Source of the DNA: Mycetocola miduiensis | GTDB taxonomy: Bacteria > Actinomycetota > Actinomycetes > Actinomycetales > Microbacteriaceae | Assembly: GCF_900115155.1 (NCBI RefSeq) | Contig: NZ_FOVM01000003.1 | Location: 22,466 to 86,465 of the forward strand | DNA: 64,000 nucleotides | Direction of reading: 5' to 3' | Shown: in pieces, positions 27,699 to 35,089 of the stretch | Layout of the letters: the number at the start of each line of letters is the position of its first letter | Numbering within the stretch: the first letter of the stretch is position 1 | Translations under genes and position numbers: made by a program | Notes under the pieces: generated by a model | Database searches by the model: none | The model's input: only the letters and a program-made list of their open reading frames with translations | Told to the model about the DNA's origin: nothing

Positions 27699-28601
27699 CT
27701 AGTTTCCCTCCTCGGGACGTTCCGGCGCGTCGATACCCGGAAGCGTGGCGTTGCGGGAAAATTCGTCGCCGAACTCTCCGATGTTGCCCTGGTCGGCCAG
27801 CGACTGCAGGTAGTCGTCGTACTCGGCCTGCGAAACGACCTCGACGTTGAAGAGCATCAGCGAGTGATACTCGCCGCAGAGCTCGGCGCACTTGCCGGCG
27901 TAGGTGCCTTCACGCTCAGGAGAGAACGACATGTAGTTGGTCTTTCCGGGGAACATGTCCTTCTTGTAGAGGAAGTCGATGACCCAGAACGAGTGGATGA
28001 CGTCGCGCGATTCGAGTGCGATTCTTACGTCGGCGCCGACGGGCAGGTACAGCGTCGGGAGCTTCTCCTGGTCGATGGTGCCTGCGGCGGCCCCTTCTTC
28101 CTGCTCACCCTGGACGCCTGCGAACCAGACATCCTCGCCGTCCACCGCTTCTTCGTAGATGAAGTCCCAGGCCCACTGCTTCGCGAAGATCGAGATCTCG
28201 ACGTCGGGGTCCTCATACTGCGTCTCGATCGCGGCCTGGTCCCGCGCCGTGAAGGCGAAGAAACCGAGGACGAGGATCAGCGGCACGATCGTGTAGAAGA
28301 TCTCGATCGGCATGTTGTAGCGCATCTGGACGGGAAGGCCGGTCTGGCCCTTCCTGCGGCGGTAGACCACGATGGCCCAGATGATGAGCCCCCAGGTGAG
28401 CAGGCCCACGAGAAGGAGGATGATCCACGAGGTGACCCACAGACCGGCTACCCGCTCGGTGTGGTTGGTGACGGGCGGTTCGCCCTCAACAAAACCTGGA
28501 AGATAGCCGTGTAGTTCGGCCTGGGTACAGCCGGCCAATACCACGGCGAGCGTGATGGCAACCGGTATAGCAGCCCATCGGAGTCGACGATTCGAGCGCA
28601 C
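27699..28601 (-). CDS. ctaC: Cytochrome c oxidase subunit II
   Basis: A 300-residue lipoprotein subunit. The N-terminal signal ends in a lipobox LAGC (about 22-25), so Lnt and LspA from this window may process it. Two membrane helices (about 50-72 and 92-115) precede the cupredoxin domain. The CuA site [12 protein letters not shown] (about 237-248) is intact. The start is GTG 28601 with AAAGG upstream. Electrons come from QcrC. A TAGACT -10 box lies at 28638-28643. Confidence 0.95.
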   Translation of the reverse strand: MRSNRRLRWAAIPVAITLAVVLAGCTQAELHGYLPGFVEGEPPVTNHTERVAGLWVTSWIILLLVGLLTWGLIIWAIVVYRRRKGQTGLPVQMRYNMPIEIFYTIVPLILVLGFFAFTARDQAAIETQYEDPDVEISIFAKQWAWDFIYEEAVDGEDVWFAGVQGEQEEGAAAGTIDQEKLPTLYLPVGADVRIALESRDVIHSFWVIDFLYKKDMFPGKTNYMSFSPEREGTYAGKCAELCGEYHSLMLFNVEVVSQAEYDDYLQSLADQGNIGEFGDEFSRNATLPGIDAPERPEEGN

Positions 28602-28637
28602 CTGGGACCTTTCGATGACAGTGTTATTTCAGCCATC

Positions 28638-28643
28638 AGTCTA
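28638..28643 (-). promoter_or_regulatory. Probable -10 box of ctaC-ctaD-ctaF
   Basis: TAGACT on the minus strand lies about 37 nt before the ctaC GTG. The leader would carry AAAGG as ribosome-binding site. No strong -35 is seen. Confidence 0.45.
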
Positions 28644-28720
28644 GCCCGATACCGCAGCCGGCTCTGGACCATTTCGGTGCAGTGGGGCGGAATTCGGCGG
28701 CTCAGCCGGGCTTAAACGCT

Positions 28721-28754
28721 GCAGGGGACGTGCCGTTCCCGGCGCGTCCCCTGC
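28721..28754 (-). terminator. Terminator after erpA
   Basis: A 15-bp stem with one T-G wobble (28721-28735 with 28740-28754) and a TTCC loop. It follows the erpA stop by 20 bp on the minus strand and has AGCGTTTAAG after it. It also insulates the ctaC promoter. Confidence 0.75.
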
Positions 28755-28774
28755 ACAAAAAGCTGAATATCCGC

Positions 28775-29134
28775 CTAGTGGAAGCTGTCTCCGCAAGCGC
28801 AACTGCCGCCTGCGTTCGGGTTGTCGATGGTGAAACCCTGCTTCTGGATGGTGTCCTCGAAGTCGATCGAAGCGCCGTCCAGATACGGGACACTCATCTT
28901 GTCGACAACGACCTCGACGCCGTTGAAGTCCACGGTCGTGTCACCGTCGAGGATGCGCTCGTCGAAGTACAGCTGGTAGATGAGCCCGGAGCAGCCGCCC
29001 GGCTGGACCGCGACGCGCAGCCGGAGGTCGTCACGGCCTTCCTGCTCGAGCAGGCTCTTCACCTTGGCTGCTGCCGTGTCGCTCAGCCCGACTCCGTGGG
29101 CGGGCGGGGCGGATGTCAGCGTCGTGTCGCTCAT
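28775..29134 (-). CDS. erpA: Iron-sulfur cluster insertion protein (A-type carrier)
   Basis: A 119-residue HesB/IscA-type protein. The three Cys ligands are C48 (QPGGCSG), C112 and C114 (GGSCACG). Such carriers give [Fe-S] clusters to client enzymes such as respiratory proteins. It stands alone with its own terminator. ATG 29134 has AAGGAG 7 nt upstream. The promoter region carries a tandem 13-bp repeat in the leader. Confidence 0.93.
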   Translation of the reverse strand: MSDTTLTSAPPAHGVGLSDTAAAKVKSLLEQEGRDDLRLRVAVQPGGCSGLIYQLYFDERILDGDTTVDFNGVEVVVDKMSVPYLDGASIDFEDTIQKQGFTIDNPNAGGSCACGDSFH

Positions 29135-29148
29135 GACTCTCCTTGGTA

Positions 29149-29179
29149 TGTCGTACTTGCGTGGTCTGTCGTACTTGCG
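29149..29179 (-). repeat. Tandem 13-bp repeat in the erpA leader
   Basis: TGTCGTACTTGCG occurs at 29149-29161 and 29167-29179, a period of 18 bp. It lies between a probable -10 box and the ribosome-binding site of erpA, so it would be part of the mRNA leader or an operator. Confidence 0.6.
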
Positions 29180-29194
29180 CCGTTGCGAAAATTC

Positions 29195-29200
29195 ATTCTA
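29195..29200 (-). promoter_or_regulatory. Probable -10 box of erpA
   Basis: TAGAAT on the minus strand lies about 60 nt before erpA ATG. It is one of the best -10 matches in the window; a -35 partner was not clear. Confidence 0.45.
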
Positions 29201-29245
29201 CGCATCCCAACCGGGGATGGCCTGCGAGAATTCCCGGGCGCCGTG

Positions 29246-30664
29246 TCAGCGCGTTTGTGCGTTGAGACGGCCGAGCAGCAAAGCCTCGGCGAGGATCGCA
29301 CGATGGAAAACACCGAGGTGAAGTGATTCGTTCGGGCTGTGAGCTCGTGAGTGGGGGTCCTCCACTCCGGTGACGAGGATCTCGGCCTCGGGGAACTCAC
29401 GGACGAGGTCGGCGATGAACGGAATCGAGCCACCGACCCCCAGCTCGACCGGCTCCACTCCCCAGGCATCCGCCATCGCACGCTTCGCCTCGCCGACCGC
29501 GTGCCCGCTCGTGTCGACCAGGAACGGGTCGCCGAGGTCGAGTTCGTCGATCTCGATCGTCGCGCCGAACGGCGTGTTCGCCATCAGGTGCGCTTCGATT
29601 GCCTCAGCGGCCGCCCTGGCCGTCTGGCCGGGCGCCACCCGGACACTCACTTTGACGGCGATGACCGGGGACAGCGTGTTCGACGCATTCGCCACGGTCG
29701 GCGCGTCGATGCCGGTGACCGTGATCGACGGCTGCGACCAGATGCGGCTGAGGATCGAGCCGGTACCCACCGGCTGGGTGCCGGGAAGAAGGCCGGCTTC
29801 AGCACGGAGCTGCTCTTCCGAGTACTCGGGTGTCGACCCCTCGTACCGGGTCAATCCGTCCACGGCGACAGACCCGGCGTCATCCCAGAAGGTCGCGAGC
29901 AAGCGGATGCCGGCGAGCATGGCATCGGGGATGGCTCCCCCGAACATCCCCGAGTGCGAAGCATGCTCCAGGGTGCGGATCGTCAGGCGGAAGGTGACAT
30001 TGCCGCGCAGTCCGATGGTCAGGGCTGGGGTTTTCTCATCCCAGTTGTTTGAATCCGCGACGATGATGGCATCCGCGGCGAGGGCATCCCGGTTCTCGGC
30101 CAGGAAGTTGGCGAACGAGCGGGACCCGAACTCCTCCTCCCCCTCGATGAACAGCGCGAGGCCGAGGTCGAGGTCGTCGCCGACCGTCTCGGTGAGCGCA
30201 CGGAGCGAGGCGATGTGCGCCATCACCCCTGCTTTGTCGTCGGCGGCGCCTCGGCCGTAGATGCGGTCCCCGCGGACGGTCGGTTCAAAGGGCTGGGAGT
30301 CCCAGTCCTCATCCTTGCCTGGAGGCTGGACGTCGTGGTGGGCGTACAGCATCACGGTGGGCCGCCCGTTCCTCGCGCGACGGGTCGCGAGCACGGCCGG
30401 CTGGCCGAGCTCGCTGCCCTGCCCGATCGGTGCCTGCCGGATCTCGACGGTGTCGAACACGCCCGTTTCCTCGGCCAGCGCGGCGACTGCTTCCGCGCTC
30501 TGCCGCACGTGCGCAGGGTCGAAGGCCGCCCACGAGACACTCGGAATCCGCACCAGTCTGGACAGATCGGCGATCGTCGACGGGAGCCCGGTCGCAACAG
30601 CCTCCCTGATGGCTCCGTCGACGGCGGAGGGAACTGAAGGAACGTGCTCGGCGGTATCGGTCAT
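29246..30664 (-). CDS. M20 family metallopeptidase (dipeptidase)
   Basis: A 472-residue zinc peptidase. The metal-binding motifs of the family are visible: HHDVQP, GRGAADDKAG and GEEEFGS, and the HSG of the dimerisation domain. The C-terminal HSPNES motif gives the last metal ligand. ATG 30664 is preferred over an upstream in-frame start at 30715 because TAAGAT, a good -10 box, ends 7 nt before it. The sequence most resembles the peptidase group annotated dipeptidase; exact substrates are unknown. Confidence 0.9.
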   Translation of the reverse strand: MTDTAEHVPSVPSAVDGAIREAVATGLPSTIADLSRLVRIPSVSWAAFDPAHVRQSAEAVAALAEETGVFDTVEIRQAPIGQGSELGQPAVLATRRARNGRPTVMLYAHHDVQPPGKDEDWDSQPFEPTVRGDRIYGRGAADDKAGVMAHIASLRALTETVGDDLDLGLALFIEGEEEFGSRSFANFLAENRDALAADAIIVADSNNWDEKTPALTIGLRGNVTFRLTIRTLEHASHSGMFGGAIPDAMLAGIRLLATFWDDAGSVAVDGLTRYEGSTPEYSEEQLRAEAGLLPGTQPVGTGSILSRIWSQPSITVTGIDAPTVANASNTLSPVIAVKVSVRVAPGQTARAAAEAIEAHLMANTPFGATIEIDELDLGDPFLVDTSGHAVGEAKRAMADAWGVEPVELGVGGSIPFIADLVREFPEAEILVTGVEDPHSRAHSPNESLHLGVFHRAILAEALLLGRLNAQTR

Positions 30665-30671
30665 GCAGGTA

Positions 30672-30677
30672 ATCTTA
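30672..30677 (-). promoter_or_regulatory. -10 box of the M20 peptidase gene (leaderless candidate)
   Basis: TAAGAT on the minus strand ends 7 nt before the ATG, with no ribosome-binding site between. It lies in a 39-bp gap to the divergent DUF3043 gene, so the two promoters must overlap. Confidence 0.5.
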
Positions 30678-30703
30678 AGAGATATCCAGCGCAAGGACTT
30701 ATC

Positions 30704-31291
30704 GTGACCAAGCACACCCCAGACTCGTCTTCCGAGCCCATGATCGAAACCGCCCAGGAGACGGCCGCCCGCGTCGCCGCCGGCAAGGGCCGCCCAACAC
30801 CGACCAGGAAAGAACGTGAAGCGCTCAACAAGCGCCCACTCGTTCCAGGCGACCGCAAGGAAGCAGCGAAGGCAGCACGGGCGAAGACGGCCGAAGCCCG
30901 CGAGAAAGCTCGACTTGGCCTTGCCGCGGGAGAAGAACGCTACCTCCCGGCTCGCGACCGCGGTGTGCAGAAGCGCTTCGTGCGCGACTTCGTCGACTCC
31001 CGCTTCAACATCGGTGAGTTCCTGATCCCGGTCATGTTCCTCGTGATCATCCTCACGCTCTTCCCGGCGACGATCCAGGTCTACGCAATGCTGCTGCTCT
31101 GGGCTTTCTTCGGCGTCGCCGTGCTCGATGCGATCTGGCTCGGCATCCAGGTGAAAAAGAAGCTCGGCGCGAAGTTCGGTGAGGCATCCGTCGAGCGCGG
31201 CGTCCGCTGGTACGCGGCCATGCGTGCGTTCCAGATGCGCGTTCTGCGCCTGCCGAAGCCGCAGGTCAAGCGCGGGCAGCGCCCCGCCTGA
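30704..31291 (+). CDS. DUF3043 membrane protein
   Basis: A 195-residue actinobacterial protein of unknown function. The N-terminal half is basic with many Lys/Arg/Ala (about 20-85). Two adjacent membrane helices follow (about 108-128 and 132-152), then a basic tail. The start is GTG 30704, with AAGGA 6 nt upstream. It is divergent from the M20 gene and convergent with pyrD. Function is not known and the context gives no strong hint. Confidence 0.85.
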   Translation: MTKHTPDSSSEPMIETAQETAARVAAGKGRPTPTRKEREALNKRPLVPGDRKEAAKAARAKTAEAREKARLGLAAGEERYLPARDRGVQKRFVRDFVDSRFNIGEFLIPVMFLVIILTLFPATIQVYAMLLLWAFFGVAVLDAIWLGIQVKKKLGAKFGEASVERGVRWYAAMRAFQMRVLRLPKPQVKRGQRPA

Positions 31292-31299
31292 TCGCGCTT

Positions 31300-31337
31300 C
31301 CGACGGGCATGCGCGTCAGGACGCGGATGCCCGTCGG
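31300..31337. terminator. Convergent terminator running into pyrD
   Basis: CCGACGGGCAT (31300-31310) pairs with ATGCCCGTCGG (31327-31337), and an inner stem CGCG/CGCG stabilises the loop. It starts 8 nt after the DUF3043 stop and its right half is the last codons of pyrD. It can serve both strands. Confidence 0.65.
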
Positions 31338-32350
31338 CTGAGTTCCCGGTTGATCTGCCGCGCCCACAGTGGGCCGCGGTAGAGGAACGCCGTGTAACCC
31401 TGGACGAGCGTAGCGCCGGCGGCGAGGCGTTCGGCCACGTCAGCCCCGGTCTCGACTCCGCCAACGGAGATGACGCAGAGGCTCTCCGGGACGGTGGCGC
31501 GGATGAGACGGAGCACTTCGAGGGATCGTTCCGCGAGGGGCGCCCCTGACAACCCGCCTGCCCCGGCGGCTTCGATTACGCCGGCCGGCGTCGACAGCCC
31601 GGTCCTGGCGATGGTCGTGTTGGTGGCGACGATCCCGTCGAGACCGACTCCGACCGCCAGTTCGGCGATCCGGCGGACTTCGTCGTCGGTGAGGTCCGGC
31701 GCGATTTTCACGAGGAGCGGTGTCGCGGCCGCTGCCTGCTTCACCGCGGTCAGGAGCGGCTCGAGCTTGTCGAGTTCCTGCAGGCCCCGCAACCCAGGGG
31801 TGTTCGGTGAGCTGACGTTAACCACGAGGTAGTCGGCGACGGGCGCGAGCAGCTTCGTGCTCGTGAGGTAGTCGTTGACGGCGGCGTCAACGCCAACCAC
31901 ACGGCTCTTGCCGATGTTCACGCCGAGCACTGGCCGCCCTGGCACGTTCCGCACCCGGGCAAGGCGACGGGCAGCGGATGCCGCCCCGCCGTTGTTGAAG
32001 CCCATCCGGTTGATCACAGCACGGTCAGGGATGAGTCTGAACAGCCGCGGTTTCGGGTTTCCTGGCTGCGAATGGGCCGTCAGCGTGCCAACCTCGACGT
32101 GGCCGAATCCCAGGGCACCGAGGCCGATGACCGCGTCACCGTCCTTGTCGAAGCCCGCAGCGACGCCGAACGGCGTGTCGAAATGCAGGCCGAGGGTCTT
32201 GACGCTGAGGTCGACCGTCGGGCGGGTGAAGCGCCTGGTCATCCCTGCGAGCCCGACGGCGGGCAGCGCCCGGATCACGTCGAAGGCGAGGTGGTGGGCG
32301 CGTTCAGGATCGAGCCTGGACAGAACGGAGGTGAAGAGAATGCGATACAT
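31316..32350 (-). CDS. pyrD: Dihydroorotate dehydrogenase (quinone), class 2
   Basis: A 344-residue flavoprotein of pyrimidine synthesis that passes electrons to menaquinone. The N-terminal helical part (1-45) that inserts in the membrane marks class 2. The active-site motif NVSSPNTPGLR carries the catalytic Ser, and AAGFDKDG and NRMGFNN bind FMN and orotate. ATG 32350 is used. nrdR ends 29 bp upstream. The gene's 3' end forms one arm of a convergent hairpin with the DUF3043 gene. Confidence 0.95.
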   Translation of the reverse strand: MYRILFTSVLSRLDPERAHHLAFDVIRALPAVGLAGMTRRFTRPTVDLSVKTLGLHFDTPFGVAAGFDKDGDAVIGLGALGFGHVEVGTLTAHSQPGNPKPRLFRLIPDRAVINRMGFNNGGAASAARRLARVRNVPGRPVLGVNIGKSRVVGVDAAVNDYLTSTKLLAPVADYLVVNVSSPNTPGLRGLQELDKLEPLLTAVKQAAAATPLLVKIAPDLTDDEVRRIAELAVGVGLDGIVATNTTIARTGLSTPAGVIEAAGAGGLSGAPLAERSLEVLRLIRATVPESLCVISVGGVETGADVAERLAAGATLVQGYTAFLYRGPLWARQINRELSRRASAS

Positions 32351-32379
32351 GCCTGTGCAAGGCTACCGTGAGGCGGCTG

Positions 32380-32874
32380 TCACGCCTGCGCAGGCTCCTC
32401 GGTTACCTCCGTTGCGGCATCCGACGTCTCGCGTTCATCCCGGAGGATGGTGATCGCGTCTTCGAAGTCCTCGAGCGAATCGAACCCCTGGTAGACACTG
32501 GCGAAGCGGAGGTAGGCGACCTCGTCGAGTTCGCGCAGCGGGGTGAGGATGGCGAGCCCTATCTCGTTGGCGTCGATCTGGCTGGTGCCGGTCTGGCGGA
32601 TGGACTCCTCGACCTTCTGAGCGAGGATCGCAAGGTCGGAGTCGGTCACCGGCCGGCCCTGGCAGGCCTTGCGGACCCCGGAGACGACCTTTTCCCGGCT
32701 GAACGGTTCGACGACACCGCTTCGTTTGATCACGTTGAGGCTCGCGGTTTCGGTCGTCGAGAAGCGCCGACCGCACTCGGGGCACTGCCGGCGGCGTCGG
32801 ATCGACAGCCCATCGTCGCTGGTGCGGGAGTCGATGACGCGTGAATCGGGATGGCGGCAGAACGGGCAGAACAT
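32380..32874 (-). CDS. nrdR: Transcriptional repressor NrdR
   Basis: A 164-residue ribonucleotide reductase regulator. The N-terminal zinc ribbon has C3, C6, C31 and C34, then an ATP-cone domain (about 48-138). NrdR senses ATP/dATP and represses nrd operons. ATG 32874 has no ribosome-binding site, but TAGTCT lies 6 nt upstream at 32881-32886, which suggests a leaderless mRNA. It starts at the end of a 311-bp gene-poor stretch with two palindromic repeats. Confidence 0.95.
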   Translation of the reverse strand: MFCPFCRHPDSRVIDSRTSDDGLSIRRRRQCPECGRRFSTTETASLNVIKRSGVVEPFSREKVVSGVRKACQGRPVTDSDLAILAQKVEESIRQTGTSQIDANEIGLAILTPLRELDEVAYLRFASVYQGFDSLEDFEDAITILRDERETSDAATEVTEEPAQA

Positions 32875-32880
32875 GTGTCA

Positions 32881-32886
32881 AGACTA
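32881..32886 (-). promoter_or_regulatory. -10 box of nrdR (leaderless candidate)
   Basis: TAGTCT on the minus strand ends 6 nt before the ATG. The pattern matches other leaderless starts in this window. No NrdR box was found. Confidence 0.45.
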
Positions 32887-32944
32887 GTCGAGGGCCGGCG
32901 CCACTGCCTCGGCCTGCCCGGCCTGCCCCGGGCCCGCCGCGCTC

Positions 32945-33007
32945 GCGCGGGTGTTCCGGGCGGGCGCGGGTGCATTTACGCCCGCGCACCGCAAAAACAC
33001 CCGCGCT
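32945..33007. repeat. 63-bp palindromic element, copy 1
   Basis: An exact duplicate of 33106-33168. It folds as an 11-bp outer stem (32945-32955 with 32996-33006), internal loops, then a 9-bp inner stem (32964-32972 with 32979-32987, one G-T pair) with a CATTTA loop. GCGCGGGTG is used in both stems. It resembles a repetitive extragenic palindrome. The gap 32875-33185 holds no gene. Confidence 0.8.
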
Positions 33008-33105
33008 CCCGGGCATTCTCCGGTTTTATCTGCGGAAGCGGCTCTGAACAGGGCCACCGAGCACCACGTGCGCACACGGACCGGCACACGCGACCGGATG
33101 CCGCT

Positions 33106-33168
33106 GCGCGGGTGTTCCGGGCGGGCGCGGGTGCATTTACGCCCGCGCACCGCAAAAACACCCGCGCT
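33106..33168. repeat. 63-bp palindromic element, copy 2
   Basis: Identical to copy 1 at an offset of 161 bp, with 98 bp of unrelated sequence between. It ends 17 bp after the hisD stop on the minus strand, so it may also end the hisD transcript. Confidence 0.8.
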
Positions 33169-33185
33169 GCCGGTAGTCGGCGCCG

Positions 33186-34496
33186 CTAGTCGGAGGGGAA
33201 CCGCGCCGTAATCGCGTCACCGTGGGCAGGAAGAGCTTCGGCGCGCGACAGCGCGACCACCCGCTGCGCCACCTCGGACAGGGCTGTACGGTCGTAGTCG
33301 ACAACCTGCTGCGGGCGGAGGAACGTGTACGCCCCGAGCCCCGAGGCGAACCGTGACTGTCCGCCCGTCGGCAGGACGTGGTTGGAGCCCGCGAGGTAGT
33401 CGCCGAGGCTCACCGGGGAGTGCTGCCCGAGGAAGATCGCCCCGGCGCTCGTGATGGTGGCGAGAACGGCCTCATTGTCAGCAGTCTGGATTTCGAGGTG
33501 CTCGGGACCGTACGCGTTGCTGAACCGGGCGGCTTCGGCAAGGTTGTCGACGAGCACGATGGCCGACTGGGGGCCACCTAGCGCCTCGCTGACCCGGGTG
33601 GAGTGCTCGGTGGTTGCAGACAGCGAGCGGAGGTGGGATGTCACGGCATCCGCAAGGTCTGCCGAGTCGGTGACCAGCAGCGACGCCGCCGCTTCGTCGT
33701 GTTCCGCCTGGCTGATGAGGTCGGCGGCGATGAGCCGAGGGTCAGCCTGGGCGTCCGCGATCACAAGGATTTCGGTCGTCCCGGCCTCGGCATCGATGCC
33801 GACCACTCCGCGGACGAGTCGCTTGGCTGCTGCAACGTAGATGTTTCCCGGGCCGGTGACCACGTCGACCGGTTCAAGCCCGAGCTCGGGGACGCCGTAG
33901 GCGAGAGCGCCGATAGCGCTTGCACCACCCATCGCGTAGATCTCGGAAACCCCGAGGAGCCCGGCGGCGGCAAGGATGGTGGGGTGCACCGCTCCCCCGT
34001 GTTCGCGTTGCGCCGGGGAGGCGAGGGCGATGGATGCGACGCCGGCGACCTGGGCGGCGACGACGTTCATGACGACACTGGACGGGTAGACAGCTTTGCC
34101 ACCGGGTACATAGAGCCCGACCCTGTCCACAGGCTGCCAGCGCTGCCGAACGGTGGCGCCCGGCGCGAGGGTGGTCGTCACCGGGACGGGGACCTGCGCG
34201 CTCGTCGCCGCGCGCACACGGTCGATGGCCGACTCGAGGGCCTCGCGAACGGCGGGGTCGAGGGCGTCGACTGCGGCAGCGACAGCGGCCGGTTCGACCC
34301 GGATCTGCACATTCTCGACACCGTCGAACTGTGCGGCGTGACGTTGAAGGGCGCTTTCGCCGTCTGCCCTCACCTCATCGATCAGCAGTCTGGCGGCATC
34401 GGACGCCACTGACACGTCCACGGTCGGACGCGGGATGAGGGAGAGCAATTGCGCGCGGGTAGTGTGGATTCCGCGGAGGTCGAGTGTCTGGATCAT
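33186..34496 (-). CDS. hisD: Histidinol dehydrogenase
   Basis: A 436-residue zinc enzyme that oxidises L-histidinol to L-histidine in two steps. The NAD site GPGNIYVAAAKR and the metal/catalytic stretch QAEHDEAA with the downstream EHLEI and GSNHVLPT motifs are intact. ATG 34496 is used; the frame extends 50 codons upstream with no ribosome-binding site. A TATGCT box at 34506-34511 lies 9 nt upstream. No other his gene is in the window. Confidence 0.95.
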   Translation of the reverse strand: MIQTLDLRGIHTTRAQLLSLIPRPTVDVSVASDAARLLIDEVRADGESALQRHAAQFDGVENVQIRVEPAAVAAAVDALDPAVREALESAIDRVRAATSAQVPVPVTTTLAPGATVRQRWQPVDRVGLYVPGGKAVYPSSVVMNVVAAQVAGVASIALASPAQREHGGAVHPTILAAAGLLGVSEIYAMGGASAIGALAYGVPELGLEPVDVVTGPGNIYVAAAKRLVRGVVGIDAEAGTTEILVIADAQADPRLIAADLISQAEHDEAAASLLVTDSADLADAVTSHLRSLSATTEHSTRVSEALGGPQSAIVLVDNLAEAARFSNAYGPEHLEIQTADNEAVLATITSAGAIFLGQHSPVSLGDYLAGSNHVLPTGGQSRFASGLGAYTFLRPQQVVDYDRTALSEVAQRVVALSRAEALPAHGDAITARFPSD

Positions 34497-34592
34497 GGCG
34501 AACCAAGCATATCCGCCGAGCCGCAGGGCTCCCGCCCCGCTGGCGTTCGCCCGACGTGCGCCGCCAGCATCCGTGACTAGAGAAAGCACACG

Positions 34593-35087
34593 ATGAACTC
34601 GATGCAACCCGACCTCGACGCTTTCAAAGCGGCTTTCCGCCGTCATGCCGCTGGCGTCGCCGTGATTACAGCACGGGACACGGCGGGAGTGCCAGTGGGG
34701 TTCACGGCGACGTCACTGGCGTCACTGGCTGCGGTTCCGCCGCTCGCTACCTTCAACATGGCGAAGAGCGCGAGTTCCTGGCCGGCGATCGCCTCCACCG
34801 AACGGGTCGCCATCCACATGCTCGGCGCCCGGAATCGTCGGCTGGCCGAGATCATGAGCGGTGATCACGCCGCCCGATTCATCGGCGACCACTGGCATGA
34901 GGGTGAGAGCGGCCTGCCCATTCTCGACGGTGTGACGACGTGGATGACCGGAAGAATCATCGAGCGGCTGTCCGTACACAACAGCGCGGTGGTCGTGGTG
35001 CAGATCGAGGGCGGCGAGATCGGCCCGGACGACGAGCCGCTCATCTACCATGAGCGTCGCTACGTGCGTCCGGGCGACATCGCCTGA
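34593..35087 (+). CDS. Flavin reductase-like domain protein
   Basis: A 164-residue FMN-binding split-barrel protein. The early motif HAAGVAVITA (about 18-27) and the GFTATSLASLAAVPPL stretch (about 36-51) are typical of the small reductase component of two-component monooxygenases. It would supply reduced flavin, but no monooxygenase is nearby. A weak AGAGAAAG precedes ATG 34593. It is divergent from hisD. Confidence 0.8.
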   Translation: MNSMQPDLDAFKAAFRRHAAGVAVITARDTAGVPVGFTATSLASLAAVPPLATFNMAKSASSWPAIASTERVAIHMLGARNRRLAEIMSGDHAARFIGDHWHEGESGLPILDGVTTWMTGRIIERLSVHNSAVVVVQIEGGEIGPDDEPLIYHERRYVRPGDIA

Positions 35088-35089
35088 GC

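Noticed and set aside
27697..27891. 65-codon N-terminal extension of CtaD
   Set aside because: It overlaps the 3' part of ctaC in another frame, is very Arg-rich, and ATG 27696 has a strong ribosome-binding site.
32875..33185. tRNA or other stable RNA in the nrdR-hisD gap
   Set aside because: No cloverleaf or T-loop consensus; the structure is explained by the palindromic repeats.
32851..33211. Short open frames across the two 63-bp repeats
   Set aside because: They only reflect the repeated GC-rich sequence; peptides are duplicated because the DNA is.
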